Shown here: piece after piece, positions 48,259 to 59,283 of the stretch
How the letters are laid out: the number at the start of each line of letters is the position of its first letter
Position numbering within the stretch: position 1 is the first letter of the stretch
DNA from: Aeromonas lusitana
Lineage (GTDB): Bacteria; Pseudomonadota; Gammaproteobacteria; Enterobacterales; Aeromonadaceae
Direction of reading: 5' to 3'
Length of the DNA stretch: 64,000 nt
Assembly: GCF_002812985.1 (NCBI RefSeq)
Contig: NZ_PGCP01000012.1
Span: 92,056 to 156,055, forward strand
Position numbers and translations under genes: made by a program
Notes under the pieces: generated by a model
What the model saw: only the letters and a program-made list of their open reading frames with translations
The model's database searches: none
Told to the model about the DNA's origin: nothing

Positions 48259-50715
48259 ATGACGACGACTCTCACTCTGCTCGGAGTGATCCTGGTGATT
48301 GGCGCCATGGCATATCGCCGGGCGTCTCTGCTCACCTCCACGCTGGCCACCGCCATCGCCTTGTGCGTCGGCGCCTTCTATGGCCATGTTCCCCTGCTGG
48401 TGTGGGCCCTGTTCGCCCTGGTTGCCATCCCGCTCAACCTGGTGGAGTTTCGCCGCAACCAGCTGACCAAGCCCCTGTTCAAGATCTACAAATCCATCAT
48501 GCCGGAGATGTCTCGCACCGAGAAGGAAGCCATCGAAGCAGGCACCACCTGGTGGGAAGCGGACCTGTTTGCCGGCAACCCGAACTGGAAGAAACTGCAC
48601 GCCATCCCGGTCGCCACCCTCAGCGCCGAAGAGCAAGCCTTCATGGACGGTCCGGTCGAGGACGTCTGCCGCATGGTCAACGACTGGGAAGTGACCCACG
48701 AGCGCGCCGATCTCTCCCCCGAGGTGTGGCAATACCTGAAGGACCACAAGTTCTTCGCCATGATCATCAAGAAGAAATACGGCGGACTGGAATTCTCCGC
48801 CTATGCCCAGTCCTGCGTGCTGCAAAAACTGTGTGGCGCCAGCGCCGTGCTCGCCTCCACCGTCGGCGTGCCCAACTCCCTCGGCCCGGGTGAGCTGCTG
48901 CAACACTACGGCACCGAGGAGCAGAAGGACCACTACCTGCCCCGCCTGGCCATTGGCAAGGAGATCCCCTGCTTCGCCCTGACCAGCCCGGAGGCGGGCT
49001 CTGACGCCGGCTCCATCCCCGACTTTGGCATCATCACCAAGGGCGAGTGGGAAGGGGAAGAGGTGCTCGGCATGCGCCTGACCTGGAACAAGCGCTACAT
49101 CACCCTGGCCCCCATCGCCACCGTGCTGGGGCTGGCATTCAAGCTGCGCGACCCCGATCACCTGCTGGGTGAGGAAGAGGAGCTCGGCATCACCTGCGCC
49201 CTGATCCCGACCCACATCAAGGGCGTCGAGATCGGCCGTCGCCACTTCCCTCTCAACGTGCCGTTCCAGAACGGTCCGACCCGGGGTGAAGACGTGTTCG
49301 TACCGCTCGACTTCATCATCGGCGGCCCGGCCATGGCCGGCCAGGGCTGGCGCATGCTGGTGGAGTGCCTGTCGGTCGGTCGCGGCATCACCCTGCCCTC
49401 CAACAGCACGGGCGGCGTCAAGATGCTGGCCCTGGCCACCGGCGCCTACAGCCGTATTCGCCGCCAGTTCAAGCTGCCCATCGGCAAGATGGAAGGGATC
49501 GAAGAGCCGCTGGCTCGCCTGGGTGGCAACGCCTACATCATGGGCGCCGCCGCCAAGCTGACGGTGACCGCCATCGATCTGGGGGAGAAACCCTCGGTCA
49601 TCTCCGCCATCGTCAAGTATCACCTCACCGACCGGGCCCAGAAGAGCATCATAGATGCCATGGATGTGCACGGCGGCAAGGCCATCTGCATGGGGCCGAA
49701 CAACTACCTGGCCCGCGGTTATCAGGGTGCCCCCATCGCCGTGACCGTCGAGGGTGCCAACATCCTGACCCGCAGCATGATCATCTATGGTCAGGGTGCC
49801 ATCCGCTGCCATCCTTATGTGCTGCCCGAAATGCTGGCCGCCAGCCATCCGGATCAGGACGTGGCGCTCAAGGCGTTCGACAAGGCGGTGTTCAGCCACG
49901 TGGGCTTCGCCATCAGCAACCTGGTGCGCAGTTTCTGGCTGGGCCTGACCGGTGCTCGCTTCGCTGCGACTCCGTTCAAGGATCAGACCAAGGGCTATTA
50001 CCAGCAGCTCTCCCGGCTGTCTGCCAACCTGGCCTTCCTGTCCGACATGGCCATGGGCACCCTGGGCGGCGAGCTCAAGCGCAAGGAGCGGGTCTCCGCC
50101 CGTCTCGGCGACGTGCTGAGCCAGCTCTATCTCGCCTCCAGCGCCCTCAAGCGCTTCCAGGACGAGGGCCGTCAACAGGCGGATCTGCCGCTGCTACACT
50201 GGGCGCTGCAAGATGCCACCTTCAAGGCACAAGAAGCCATCGACGAGTTGCTGCGCAACTTCCCGAACCGCTGGATTGGCCTGGCCCTGCGCGTCATCGT
50301 GCTGCCGCTGGGTCGCGATCTGAAGCGTCCGAGCGACAAGCTCGACAGCCAGGTCGCCCGTCTGCTGCAGACCCCGAGTGCCACCCGCAGCCGTCTGGCC
50401 GAGGGGCAGTACCTCACTCGCGAGGAGGGCAACCCGTTCGGCCTGCTGGAGCAGGCGCTGGATGACGTGCTGGCCGCCGAGCCTTTGTTCGACAAGGTCT
50501 GCAAGGCAGAGGGCAGCAAGCGTCCCTTCACTCAGCTGGACAAGGTCGCCGATGCAGGCCTCGCGCTTGGGGTCATCAACCCGGCCGAAGCCGAGTTGCT
50601 GCGCCGCGCCGAGCAGAGCCGCCTGCAGACCATCAACGTCGATGACTTTGACCCCATCGATCTGGTCGCCAACAAGGCGTTGTTCGAGCCGTCCGCCTAT
50701 CACAGGGCAGCCTGA
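48259..50715 (+). CDS. fadE: Acyl-CoA dehydrogenase of fatty acid beta-oxidation
   Basis: First oxidation step of the fatty-acid cycle. The 818-residue length matches FadE. It has two N-terminal membrane segments ([35 protein letters not shown]), then the dehydrogenase core with [46 protein letters not shown], and [17 protein letters not shown] long C-terminal extension ([13 protein letters not shown] onward) is typical of FadE. AAGGAGC precedes the start. Confidence 0.96.
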   Translation: MTTTLTLLGVILVIGAMAYRRASLLTSTLATAIALCVGAFYGHVPLLVWALFALVAIPLNLVEFRRNQLTKPLFKIYKSIMPEMSRTEKEAIEAGTTWWEADLFAGNPNWKKLHAIPVATLSAEEQAFMDGPVEDVCRMVNDWEVTHERADLSPEVWQYLKDHKFFAMIIKKKYGGLEFSAYAQSCVLQKLCGASAVLASTVGVPNSLGPGELLQHYGTEEQKDHYLPRLAIGKEIPCFALTSPEAGSDAGSIPDFGIITKGEWEGEEVLGMRLTWNKRYITLAPIATVLGLAFKLRDPDHLLGEEEELGITCALIPTHIKGVEIGRRHFPLNVPFQNGPTRGEDVFVPLDFIIGGPAMAGQGWRMLVECLSVGRGITLPSNSTGGVKMLALATGAYSRIRRQFKLPIGKMEGIEEPLARLGGNAYIMGAAAKLTVTAIDLGEKPSVISAIVKYHLTDRAQKSIIDAMDVHGGKAICMGPNNYLARGYQGAPIAVTVEGANILTRSMIIYGQGAIRCHPYVLPEMLAASHPDQDVALKAFDKAVFSHVGFAISNLVRSFWLGLTGARFAATPFKDQTKGYYQQLSRLSANLAFLSDMAMGTLGGELKRKERVSARLGDVLSQLYLASSALKRFQDEGRQQADLPLLHWALQDATFKAQEAIDELLRNFPNRWIGLALRVIVLPLGRDLKRPSDKLDSQVARLLQTPSATRSRLAEGQYLTREEGNPFGLLEQALDDVLAAEPLFDKVCKAEGSKRPFTQLDKVADAGLALGVINPAEAELLRRAEQSRLQTINVDDFDPIDLVANKALFEPSAYHRAA

Positions 50716-50732
50716 GTCCGCTCCTGAATGCC

Positions 50733-50760
50733 AAAACGCCTCCCTTGTGGAGGCGTTTTT
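50733..50760 (+). terminator. Terminator after fadE
   Basis: AAAACGCCTCC/GGAGGCGTTTTT stem and T-run, 17 bases after the fadE stop. Confidence 0.9.
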
Positions 50761-50892
50761 CATGGGAACGTTTGCTTGCCGAGGCGAAGTGAAAGCAGAG
50801 AATACGGATGGATCATATTTTGGATATCTAGCCGTTTCCTATCTTTAATGAAGCGGTTAAGGTAAGCACAGTATCCCAGACAGGATTGCATA

Positions 50893-52410
50893 ATGGATGA
50901 TCAAATCCTGATAATTGATGACGATGACCTGCTCCCACCCCAAGAGCGACAAGCTGGCTGGAAGGTGATGATAGTGGACGATGAGCCCGAGGTGCATCGC
51001 ATCACCAAGATTACCTTGAGCAAGTTTGAATTCGACAACAAGCCCATCGATTTCCTGCACGCCTATTCTGCCGCCGAGGCCAAGGCCCTGCTTGCCACGA
51101 CCCCGGATGTCGCCCTGCTGCTGCTCGATGTGGTGATGGAGGCCGATCACGCCGGCCTCGAAGTGGTGAAGTTCGTCCGTGACGAGCTGCAAAACAAGAT
51201 GGTGCGCATCGTGCTGCGTACCGGCCAGCCCGGTCAGGCGCCGGAAGATGACGTGGTCACCAACTACGACATCAACGATTACAAGGACAAGACAGAGCTC
51301 ACCTCCCAGAAGCTGCGCACCCTGCTGCGCGCCAGCCTGCGCTCCTATCGGGACATCCGTACCCTGGAGAGCAATCGCCAGGGGCTGGAGAAGGTGATCG
51401 AAGCCTCCAAGGGGATCTTCGAACAAAGAGCCCTGCGCCAGTTCGTCGAAGGCGCCCAGACCCAGCTCAGCGCTCTGCTCAATCTGGAAGAGTCCCAGAT
51501 CTATGACGTGAAGCACCTGGCCTACGAGGTGCGGGATCAGGTGCTCGAGCCCCTGCTCAGCGACGAGCCCGTCCTTCGCCTGAGCGAGGCGCCCGCCATA
51601 CTACGCCACGCCATGAGCAAGGAGACCAATGTCTACGACGGCAATCAGATGGTGCTCTATTGCCAGAATGCCCGCCACCACCTCTTGTTCCACATCGAAA
51701 CCACACGTCCCCTCAATCAGATGGACACTGGCCTGCTGAGTCTGTTCACCGAGAACATCATAGTGGCGCTGGAGAACATCCGGCTCAACGAGGTAATTGG
51801 CGACAACCAGCGCGAGATCATCTATCGCATCGGCGAGCTGGTGGAGACCCGCTCCAAGGAGTCCGGCCTGCACGTCAAGCGGGTCGCGCTCTACACCGAG
51901 CTGTTCTGCCAGCTGCTCGGCATGAACGAGGAGCGCTGCGAGCTCATCAAGCGCGCCTCGCCCCTGCACGACATCGGCAAGGTGGGGATCCCGGATGCCA
52001 TCTTGCACAAGCCGGGCAAGCTGACCCCGGAGGAGTGGGAGATCATGAAGACCCACGCCCAGCTCGGGCAGGACATGCTCTCCGGCAGCGATCTGGCACT
52101 GTTCCAGATTGGGGCCACCATAGCCGGCAGCCACCATGAGAAGTGGAATGGCAGCGGCTATCCCCGCGGTCTGAGCGGCGATGCCATACCGCTGGAGGGG
52201 CGGATAGTGGCGCTGGCCGACGTGTTCGATGCCCTGGGCTCGGATCGCTGCTACAAGCAGGCCTGGCCGCTCGATCGGGTGCTGGAGCTTATCGAGGCCG
52301 AGCGAGGCCAGCACTTCGATCCCCAACTGGTGACCCTGATGCTGGCCAATCTGGACAAGTTTCTCGACATCCGCGAGCAGCACAAGGACATCTACGTCGG
52401 GGAGCACTGA
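50893..52410 (+). CDS. Response regulator with HD-GYP c-di-GMP phosphodiesterase domain
   Basis: A 505-residue protein: REC (about 24-145; VMIVDDEPEVHRITK, phospho-acceptor LLLLDVVMEADHAG), a middle DUF3369/GAF-like domain (about 165-315), and an HD-GYP domain with HDIGKVGIPD, HHEKWNGSGYPRGLSGDAIPLEGRIVALADVFDAL. The full HD and GYP motifs suggest active c-di-GMP hydrolysis. No kinase gene is adjacent; the FIST hybrid kinase is 7 kb away and such REC-HD-GYP proteins are known outputs of comparable pathways. Confidence 0.93.
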   Translation: MDDQILIIDDDDLLPPQERQAGWKVMIVDDEPEVHRITKITLSKFEFDNKPIDFLHAYSAAEAKALLATTPDVALLLLDVVMEADHAGLEVVKFVRDELQNKMVRIVLRTGQPGQAPEDDVVTNYDINDYKDKTELTSQKLRTLLRASLRSYRDIRTLESNRQGLEKVIEASKGIFEQRALRQFVEGAQTQLSALLNLEESQIYDVKHLAYEVRDQVLEPLLSDEPVLRLSEAPAILRHAMSKETNVYDGNQMVLYCQNARHHLLFHIETTRPLNQMDTGLLSLFTENIIVALENIRLNEVIGDNQREIIYRIGELVETRSKESGLHVKRVALYTELFCQLLGMNEERCELIKRASPLHDIGKVGIPDAILHKPGKLTPEEWEIMKTHAQLGQDMLSGSDLALFQIGATIAGSHHEKWNGSGYPRGLSGDAIPLEGRIVALADVFDALGSDRCYKQAWPLDRVLELIEAERGQHFDPQLVTLMLANLDKFLDIREQHKDIYVGEH

Positions 52411-52445
52411 TCCCGTTCGAGGGAAATGCCCCTTCCCCCACCTAG

Positions 52446-52476
52446 CAAAAAGCCGCCCATTCGGGCGGCTTTTTTA
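52446..52476. terminator. Bidirectional terminator after the HD-GYP gene
   Basis: CAAAAAGCCGCCC/GGGCGGCTTTTTT around a short loop, between convergent genes. Confidence 0.9.
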
Positions 52477-52490
52477 CCATGCAATCAGCG

Positions 52491-53747
52491 CTATTGCTCA
52501 GGCAGGTTGAGGTCCAGCTTGGGCACAGGCGCCGCCCCCTCGCTCTGCGCCTTCTGGGCCGCCATCGCCTTGTGCAGGGTCCGGCGTTTTTGCAGCAAGA
52601 TGAGCCCCCCGCCCCCCAGCAGAAGCAGGAGTCCGGCGCCCCCCCCCAGGGCCCATGGCAGCCAGCCGCGGCTCTCCTGCTCCTCAAATCGGGTCTCGGT
52701 CGCTGCCGATACTTGAGTGGCTGGCGCCGCCGAGGGCTGGGGCGCCAGCACGGGCAATATGTTGAACGACTTGGTCGGCAGTTGCAGCTGGATCTCGCGG
52801 CCGAGACGCGTCGTGCCAAACAGGGTCGCCTCTACCTTGTACTGTCCCACCGCCTTGAGCGCCGGCAGCGTGATATTGACCCTGGATTCGCTTGCCACGG
52901 CGTTGAACGTCTGGCTCTCCCCCGTGCTGTTGGCTGCCTTGCCCTGGATCACCACAGAGGCCGGATCCAGCTCTTCGGCGTCGAGCAGCAAGGCGAGCCG
53001 GGCACTCGTTTCGCCCGAGGGTGCAACCAGGGTGTAGGTCAGCGGCATGGGATAGAGCAGCACTTGCTGGGACTGGGCACGGGAGAAGACCTGGTTGCCG
53101 GTACTGTAGAGAGCACGGTACTTGCCCGCCGGCACATCCAGCACGGCTTCTGCGGTCATGACCCCATCTCCCGGCACCTCATCGAGCCCCTTGCCGTCGT
53201 CACGATAGTGACCCAGGGTCTCCTCGAACAGGGGCTCGCCCGCTTGGGCGGCATCGCTGAACTGCTGCAGTCTGACCGTCATGCCGAGATCGGAGAGGTA
53301 ATAGCCGGCGCCGGGCGCGGCGCCGTCGATCAGCAACCGGGATTGCAGCTTGACCCGCTCACCCTGATAAAGCCTGGCCGGCAGCGGCTCGCTCTCGAGC
53401 CGGACGTCGGACAGCAGCCGCACCCGGTTATTGGGATCGACTGCGCCTATGGCCTGCCAGGGTCCCGGCATGGGATCGCGCACCGTGATGAGGTCCTGAT
53501 CCGGCAGCGCCAGCCAGCCCACGTCCGGTGGAGTCACCTTGCCCACATAGAGTTTGCTGCCATCGGGACGCACCAGGATCACCGAGGGCGTATCCGGCTG
53601 ACGTTTGATGATGAAGGTGATCTCTTTAACCCCATAATCGATGCGAAAGCGGTTATCGAGCAAGGGAATGTCGGAGGGAGCAAACACCTCGTTGGCCATC
53701 CCCGAGAACGAGGCCAGCAACAGCAAGCCGCCCCAGAGCGAACTCAT
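52491..53747 (-). CDS. TIGR03503-like membrane-anchored protein
   Basis: A 418-residue protein with an N-terminal signal segment ([19 protein letters not shown]), a long extracytoplasmic beta-rich region (about 25-350) and a C-terminal membrane anchor ([23 protein letters not shown]) followed by a basic tail. It matches my recollection of the conserved TIGR03503 family, found next to dnaQ in Vibrio, Shewanella and Aeromonas; its function is unknown. Its ATG overlaps the dnaQ stop by four bases. Confidence 0.8.
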   Translation of the reverse strand: MSSLWGGLLLLASFSGMANEVFAPSDIPLLDNRFRIDYGVKEITFIIKRQPDTPSVILVRPDGSKLYVGKVTPPDVGWLALPDQDLITVRDPMPGPWQAIGAVDPNNRVRLLSDVRLESEPLPARLYQGERVKLQSRLLIDGAAPGAGYYLSDLGMTVRLQQFSDAAQAGEPLFEETLGHYRDDGKGLDEVPGDGVMTAEAVLDVPAGKYRALYSTGNQVFSRAQSQQVLLYPMPLTYTLVAPSGETSARLALLLDAEELDPASVVIQGKAANSTGESQTFNAVASESRVNITLPALKAVGQYKVEATLFGTTRLGREIQLQLPTKSFNILPVLAPQPSAAPATQVSAATETRFEEQESRGWLPWALGGGAGLLLLLGGGGLILLQKRRTLHKAMAAQKAQSEGAAPVPKLDLNLPEQ

Positions 53748-54478
53748 TGTCGCCACAGGCAAGCACCTCCTTTCTTCTGTACCAGATCGAGGCGCGCTTC
53801 GTGGGTCGCGGCTACCTCGTCGCTGGCGCGCACCACCTTGAGCGGCGCTCGTTGGCTCTCCAGCCGACGGATCCCGGTATCCTGGTTGCTGTCACTCTCG
53901 CTGCTCTCATTGGCCAGATTCAACTTCGTCTGGCCACCTGTCATCAGCAGGTAGACATCTGCCAGGATCTCCGCATCCAGCAAGGCTCCGTGCAGGGTAC
54001 GGTGGGAGTTGTCGATGCCGTAACGATCGCACAAGACGTCCAGGTTGTTGCGCTTGCCGGGGAAGAGATCCCGCGCCATCGCCAGGGTATCCGTGATGCC
54101 ACAGATATCCGCCGTCTTGAAGTTCAGGCCCAGCTTGCTGAACTCATAGTCCATGAAGCCCACGTCGAAGGGGGCGTTATGGGCGATAAGCTCGGCGCCA
54201 CGGATGAACTCGATGAAGTCATCCGCTATCTGGCTAAACGAGGGCTTGTCCACCAGGAAGGCATCCGTGATGCCGTGCACCGCGATGGCCTCCGGGTCCA
54301 CCAGCCGGTCCGGCTTGATGTAGACGTGGAAATGGTTGCCGGTCAGCTTGCGGTTGATCACCTCCACACAGCCGATCTCTATGATGCGGTGCCCGAGGTA
54401 GACGGGACCGCCTGCCGTGTTCATACCTGTGGTTTCAGTATCCAGAATGATCTGGCGATTCAGTTGGGGTGTGTTCAT
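53744..54478 (-). CDS. dnaQ: DNA polymerase III epsilon (proofreading) subunit
   Basis: The 3'-5' exonuclease of the replicase, 244 residues. It has Exo [12 protein letters not shown], Exo [17 protein letters not shown] and Exo [21 protein letters not shown], completing the DEDDh set. The C-terminal part carries the alpha-binding segment. It is divergent from rnhA, the classical arrangement, with 75 bases between the starts. Confidence 0.97.
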   Translation of the reverse strand: MNTPQLNRQIILDTETTGMNTAGGPVYLGHRIIEIGCVEVINRKLTGNHFHVYIKPDRLVDPEAIAVHGITDAFLVDKPSFSQIADDFIEFIRGAELIAHNAPFDVGFMDYEFSKLGLNFKTADICGITDTLAMARDLFPGKRNNLDVLCDRYGIDNSHRTLHGALLDAEILADVYLLMTGGQTKLNLANESSESDSNQDTGIRRLESQRAPLKVVRASDEVAATHEARLDLVQKKGGACLWRQ

Positions 54479-54553
54479 GATCCAATCTATGTCAAACTTC
54501 GGCCTTGCCCGCTAGTTTACCCCAAGCCTCAGGTTAAAACAGATTCATTGCTC

Positions 54554-55018
54554 ATGTTGAAACAGATTGATTTATATACAGATGGTTCCTGTCTCGGAAA
54601 TCCGGGCCCCGGCGGCTATGGCGCCGTCATGGTCTATGGCAAGCATCGCAAGGAGCTGGCGGGAGGCTATCGCCTCACCACCAACAACCGGATGGAGCTG
54701 ATGGCGGCCATCATGGGGCTGCGTACCCTGAACGAACCTTGCCAGGTGCGCCTCACCACCGACAGCCAGTATGTGCGCCAAGGGATCACCCAGTGGATCA
54801 TCGGCTGGAAGAAGAAAGGCTGGATGACAGCCGGACGCCAGCCGGTCAAGAACGTCGATCTTTGGAAGGCACTGGATGCGGAAGTGGCACGCCACCAGAT
54901 CGAATGGCTCTGGGTCAAGGGTCACTCCGGTCACCCGGAGAACGAGCGCTGTGACGAACTGGCGCGCGATGCCGCCAGTGGCAAGCAGCTGGCCGAAGAC
55001 ACCGGCTATCAGCCCTGA
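54554..55018 (+). CDS. rnhA: Ribonuclease HI
   Basis: Degrades the RNA strand of RNA-DNA hybrids. The protein is 154 residues, as in E. coli. Catalytic residues lie in [17 protein letters not shown] (Asp), [10 protein letters not shown] (Glu), [10 protein letters not shown] (Asp) and [15 protein letters not shown] (His/Asp). It shares a divergent promoter region with dnaQ. Confidence 0.97.
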   Translation: MLKQIDLYTDGSCLGNPGPGGYGAVMVYGKHRKELAGGYRLTTNNRMELMAAIMGLRTLNEPCQVRLTTDSQYVRQGITQWIIGWKKKGWMTAGRQPVKNVDLWKALDAEVARHQIEWLWVKGHSGHPENERCDELARDAASGKQLAEDTGYQP

Positions 55019-55072
55019 TCCAGCCCCCCTCGGCAGTTTGGCGCTCCGGCTCAGATAGCCAAGGGCGCCAGG

Positions 55073-55825
55073 CTACCAGCCTTGGCGGGCCATGCCCGGC
55101 GCCGCCATCGATTCTGGCAGACGCCAGCGCCGACGCACCGGGGTGATGGGGAAGCGCCGCTTGCGGGCGGCGATGACATAAACGGAGGCGAAGGGCCGGC
55201 AATAGTCCCGCCCCAGGCTCTCCCGCCACCACCCGATCCGGCTCTGCTTGCCCATAAAGGAGAAGCCGAAGCGCTCGTCAAACATCACCTCGCATCCCAG
55301 CAGTTGCAACCAGTCGGTCACCCGGGCCGGGGTGAACATGCGTGCCGACCAGGGCAGGTGTTGGCGCATGAAGGGCACATAATGGCCGAGCCCCACCAGA
55401 CTGGTGGGGTTGTAGCCGCTGACGATGAGCCAGCCGTCATCGGTCAGCACCCGCTCGGCTTCGCGTAGCACCTGATGGGGATCCGGCGAGAAATCGAGAC
55501 AGTGGGCGAGCAGACAGGCATCCACGCTGGCCGTTCGCACCGGCAAGGCAAGGGGATCCCCCTTGAGATCCAGCAGCCTGCCAGAGGGGGCGACCCCAAT
55601 CTGATGGCGAATGGTGGAGCGACCGCAGGAGAGTTCGGCGCTCAGGGCGCCAATTTTCAGCAGGTGATAGCCAAACAGGTGCGGACACCAGTTGTCGAGT
55701 CGCTCCTGCAGTTCGGCCGCCACCCAGTCCCCCATGGGCAGCGCCGACCAGCTGGTCGGGATCGCGATCTGTTGTTCGGTACGTGCCAGCTGCATAATGG
55801 GACCAATCCGGGGTTCAAACGCCAT
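55073..55825 (-). CDS. yafS: Class I SAM-dependent methyltransferase, YafS-like
   Basis: About 250 residues, closely following E. coli YafS: FGYHLLKIGALSAEL, LLAHCLDFSPDPHQVLREAERVLTDDGWLIVSGYNP, SRMFTPARVTDWLQLLGCEV and VIAARKRRFPITPVR. The methyltransferase fold is partial: the usual glycine-rich motif I is not obvious, and the substrate is unknown. The start may be 55825 or the Met at 55795, which aligns better with YafS. It is divergent from gloB. Confidence 0.85.
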   Translation of the reverse strand: MAFEPRIGPIMQLARTEQQIAIPTSWSALPMGDWVAAELQERLDNWCPHLFGYHLLKIGALSAELSCGRSTIRHQIGVAPSGRLLDLKGDPLALPVRTASVDACLLAHCLDFSPDPHQVLREAERVLTDDGWLIVSGYNPTSLVGLGHYVPFMRQHLPWSARMFTPARVTDWLQLLGCEVMFDERFGFSFMGKQSRIGWWRESLGRDYCRPFASVYVIAARKRRFPITPVRRRWRLPESMAAPGMARQGW

Positions 55826-55876
55826 CTTGTTATATAAGATCCCTTCCCTAAAGAGAACACAAAGAGAAGCCGAGCC

Positions 55877-56641
55877 ATGTATACCGTCATCACAGTTCCC
55901 GCCTTCAACGACAACTACATCTGGTTGATCCGCCACGACAATCACTGCCTGGTGGTCGATCCGGGCGAGGCGGCCCCGGTGCTGGCGCGACTCGAGGCCC
56001 TTGGACTCGAGCTCGATGCCATCCTGCTGACCCATCACCACAAGGATCATGTGGGCGGGGTCGGCGATCTGCTAAGCCAGTTCCCCCACGCTCGCCTCTA
56101 TGGCCCAAGGCACGACCCCATGCCGGATCACCACGGCCAATGGCTGGAAGATGGCGATCAGATCAACTGGCATGGCCTGAGCCTGGATGTGCTGCACGTC
56201 CCCGGCCACACCCTTGGCCACATCGCCTATCATGGCAATGGCATGTTGTTTTGCGGCGATACCCTGTTCTCCGCCGGTTGCGGCCGCCTGTTCGAAGGCA
56301 CCCCGGCCCAGATGTACGCCTCCTTGCAGCGACTCGCGGCCCTGCCCGATGACACCCTCCTCTATTGTGCCCATGAGTACACCCTCTCCAACCTGCGTTT
56401 CGCCCACGCGGTCGAACCGGACAACCTGGCGATCCAGCGCCGGATCGGGGTGATCAGCAAGCTGCGTCAGCAGGGCCTGCCGAGTCTCCCTTCCCGCCTG
56501 GGGGATGAGCGAGATTTCAATGTATTTATGCGCTGCGAACAGAATTCCGTGAGATTTTCTGCTGAGAAATACGCACTTAAATGCTTGGAAAATCCAGAGG
56601 ATACCTTCGCCGTACTACGGGGTTGGAAGGACGTTTTTTGA
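55877..56641 (+). CDS. gloB: Hydroxyacylglutathione hydrolase (glyoxalase II)
   Basis: Hydrolyses S-lactoylglutathione to finish methylglyoxal detoxification. The protein is 254 residues. It has the di-metal motif LTHHHKDHVGG, HVPGHTLGHIAYH, FCGDTLFSAGCGRLFEG and YCAHEYTLSNLRFA, and the C-terminal glutathione-binding domain. The gene starts at ATG 55877. Confidence 0.97.
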   Translation: MYTVITVPAFNDNYIWLIRHDNHCLVVDPGEAAPVLARLEALGLELDAILLTHHHKDHVGGVGDLLSQFPHARLYGPRHDPMPDHHGQWLEDGDQINWHGLSLDVLHVPGHTLGHIAYHGNGMLFCGDTLFSAGCGRLFEGTPAQMYASLQRLAALPDDTLLYCAHEYTLSNLRFAHAVEPDNLAIQRRIGVISKLRQQGLPSLPSRLGDERDFNVFMRCEQNSVRFSAEKYALKCLENPEDTFAVLRGWKDVF

Positions 56642-56710
56642 ACAAACCTTGATCAGGGGGCCATTGCCCCTTATGATGCGAGCTGTTTTTCAATAGATGA
56701 CCTGAGCGAG

Positions 56711-58258
56711 ATGAAGCTACGAACGGCCTTATTGGCAGCGCTGTTTCTCAGCGGCTGTCAAAACCTGAGCCATCAGGATGACCGGGCGATAACGGCAATC
56801 GAGCCGATCAAATCCCCCCAAGTCAGCAAGAAAACGTACAAGAAACACTCTTCCAGAATGCTGTTCGGCGACGAGCAGTTAGAAGAGATGGATGACACCG
56901 ATAACCTGTGGGTGCGTATCAGCGATGATATGCAGCTGGACTCGCACGACAACTCACGAGTCCGCCAGCAGCGTGATTGGTTACTGCGTAATGATAAGCA
57001 TATGGCGACCATTGCCAGCCGGGCTGAGCCCTACCTGTATCTGATGGTAGAGGAAATCGAACGGCGTGAGCTGCCAATGGAGCTTATTACCATCCCCATG
57101 ATCGAGAGCATGTTCGATCCCAATGCCCGCTCCCGCAGCAATGCGGTCGGTCTTTGGCAGTTCGTTCCTGCGACCGGCAAGAACTTTGGCCTGCGCCACG
57201 ACAACTGGTATGACGGTCGTCGCGATGTGATTGCGTCCACCAACGCCGCCCTGGATTATCTGGAGTACCTGAACCGTTTCTTCGACGGTGACTGGCTGCA
57301 GACCATGGCCGCCTACAACGCCGGTGAAGGCCGGGTGCGCAACGCCATCATCCGTAACCAGAAGGCCGGTCGACCGACCGACTACTGGTCCCTGGACTTG
57401 CCCCGCGAGACCCGGATGTATGTGCCCAAGATCCTGGCCATGGCTGACATGATCCGCAACGCGGACAAATACAATGTCACCCTGCCGGTGCTGGCCAACA
57501 AACCGCAACTGCGCACCATCAGTACCGGTGGTCAGGTCGATCTGAACGTGGCAGCCCAGCTGGCCGGGGTATCCGCCTCTCAGCTGAAGGCGCTCAATCC
57601 TGCGCTCAAGCGCGGCATGACGTCGCCACGGGGCCCTTACAACCTGCTGGTGCCGGTCGAATATGCCGACACCCTGGAACTGGCCCTGGCCGACCTGCCC
57701 AAGCGTGAGCGTACCCGTGGCGTTCGCTCCTACCAGGTCACCAGCGGAGATACCCTCTCCCGCATCGCCCAGAACCACGGGGTGAGCGTGCAGCAGCTCA
57801 AGCTGGCTAACAACCTGCGCAGCACCAGTCTGCGTCGTGGCCAGAGCCTGATCATCCCCAACGGCGGCAAGCCCATGGTGAGTCAGGCCGCCCAGAGCAA
57901 GCCGCAGCAGCTCGCCAGCAATGGTGGCAACAAGGTGAACTATCAGGTGCGCTCCGGCGACAACCTGTGGAGCATCAGCCAGGCACACGGGGTGACCCAC
58001 GCCGATCTGGCCAAGTGGAACGGCCTGAATGCCAAGTCGGCGCTCAAGCCGGGCATGAAGCTGGTGGTCTGGCCCAAGCAGGGCAAGGGCAGCAACAAGT
58101 CCATGGTCTATCAGGTGCGTCGCGGAGACTCCCTCTCCTCCATCGCCGCCCGCTTCCAGGTCGCCGTCAACGACGTGATGCGCTGGAATCAGCTGGGCAA
58201 GAGCGACTACTTGAAACCTGGCCAGGAGCTGACCCTGTTCGTGAAGAACAACAGCTGA
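56711..58258 (+). CDS. mltD: Membrane-bound lytic murein transglycosylase D
   Basis: A 515-residue lipoprotein: MKLRTALLAALFLSGCQNL has the lipobox LSGC. The SLT domain has ELITIPMIESMFDPNARSRSNAVGLWQFVPATGKNFGL with the catalytic Glu, and AAYNAGEGRVRNAI. Three C-terminal LysM repeats follow (YQVTSGDTLSRIAQ, YQVRSGDNLWSISQ, YQVRRGDSLSSIAA), one more than E. coli MltD usually shows. It cleaves peptidoglycan in the periplasm. Confidence 0.96.
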   Translation: MKLRTALLAALFLSGCQNLSHQDDRAITAIEPIKSPQVSKKTYKKHSSRMLFGDEQLEEMDDTDNLWVRISDDMQLDSHDNSRVRQQRDWLLRNDKHMATIASRAEPYLYLMVEEIERRELPMELITIPMIESMFDPNARSRSNAVGLWQFVPATGKNFGLRHDNWYDGRRDVIASTNAALDYLEYLNRFFDGDWLQTMAAYNAGEGRVRNAIIRNQKAGRPTDYWSLDLPRETRMYVPKILAMADMIRNADKYNVTLPVLANKPQLRTISTGGQVDLNVAAQLAGVSASQLKALNPALKRGMTSPRGPYNLLVPVEYADTLELALADLPKRERTRGVRSYQVTSGDTLSRIAQNHGVSVQQLKLANNLRSTSLRRGQSLIIPNGGKPMVSQAAQSKPQQLASNGGNKVNYQVRSGDNLWSISQAHGVTHADLAKWNGLNAKSALKPGMKLVVWPKQGKGSNKSMVYQVRRGDSLSSIAARFQVAVNDVMRWNQLGKSDYLKPGQELTLFVKNNS

Positions 58259-58274
58259 TGGCTGAAGCCGAATA

Positions 58275-58307
58275 AAAAAATACCCCGCGAATGCGGGGTA
58301 TTTTTTT
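58275..58307. terminator. Bidirectional terminator after mltD
   Basis: AAAAAATACCCCGC/GCGGGGTATTTTTTT stem with long A and T runs, between convergent mltD and the yafD-like gene. Confidence 0.92.
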
Positions 58308-58326
58308 GCCTGCCATCCATCACACC

Positions 58327-59172
58327 TTAAGGGGTGATGGCCTGGGCCGCGAAGCGCGCCATGATGGGATTGTGATCCGAGGCGTCGGTGGCCGGTGAGC
58401 TCACCTCCACCAGATCCAGGTTGCGGTAGTAGAGGTGATCCAGCGGGCGGCCGAAGGCGGTGCGGCGCAGATCCGGCACGGGAATCGCTTCCTGCAGACC
58501 CAGCTCTCCCACCAGCTTGTTCAGCCAGTATTCGCGCTTGTCGCTCCAGGTGTTGAAATCCCCCGCCAGGATGACGGGCCCCTGGTGGCGATGAATGAGC
58601 GCGGTCAGATCGTTGATCTGCTCGCGGAAGGTGGCCATGCCGAGCTCGAAGTTGACCGCATGCAGGTTCACCACCAGCACACCGTCCGGATCCCCCTGCA
58701 AGGGGTACAGGCTCACCAGCCCGGACTTGGGGATGCGCAGCAGGGGCTCGGGGGAGCGAACGCCGCATACGAAGGCCTGGGGCGTCTTGGCGACCGTCAT
58801 GACGCCGAAGGAGACACCACCCTGGGTGAAGGCCTGCAACTGTTGCCACTGGAAGTCGCCAGCCCGCAGCCAGTCCAGCATCTCGGGTCGGGTCGCCGAC
58901 TCCTGCAGCAACACCAGATCCTGGGACTTGGCGTACTCGTCCAGCCCTTCCCGCCAGTTTTTACGCTGACCCTTGTAGAGATTCCAGACGGTAATGCCAA
59001 ATTCCCGTGGTAATGCAGTGGATGCCAATGCTACCAGCGGAGGTTTCTGGCAGTTAACACCAGGCACTATGCCTGCCGCCGTGACCAGATGGTCCTGATC
59101 CGGTACCTCGAAGCAGCCGACCAGCCCCAGCGTCAGCAGGGAGGTCCCCAGAATGCGATAACTATTTTTCAT
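58327..59172 (-). CDS. Endonuclease/exonuclease/phosphatase family protein, YafD-like
   Basis: A 281-residue EEP-fold protein: FGITVWNLYKGQR, DLVLLQESATRP, VNLHAVNFELG, VILAGDFNTWSDKR and DHLYYRNLDL...ATDASDHNPIMARF. These are the Asn/Glu/Asp/His active-site residues. An N-terminal SLLTLGLVGCFEVP looks like a lipoprotein signal. It corresponds to E. coli yafD in the same gene neighbourhood. The substrate (nucleic acid or phosphodiester) is unknown. Confidence 0.88.
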   Translation of the reverse strand: MKNSYRILGTSLLTLGLVGCFEVPDQDHLVTAAGIVPGVNCQKPPLVALASTALPREFGITVWNLYKGQRKNWREGLDEYAKSQDLVLLQESATRPEMLDWLRAGDFQWQQLQAFTQGGVSFGVMTVAKTPQAFVCGVRSPEPLLRIPKSGLVSLYPLQGDPDGVLVVNLHAVNFELGMATFREQINDLTALIHRHQGPVILAGDFNTWSDKREYWLNKLVGELGLQEAIPVPDLRRTAFGRPLDHLYYRNLDLVEVSSPATDASDHNPIMARFAAQAITP

Positions 59173-59283
59173 TGGCTAACAATCACCTGCCTCTGCAGGG
59201 CGCCATGACCATCACAAATGTCATGGACGCCGACTAGTCTCATTATTCGTGTCCGGCCCGACTCATCCATGAGGGATCCCGCA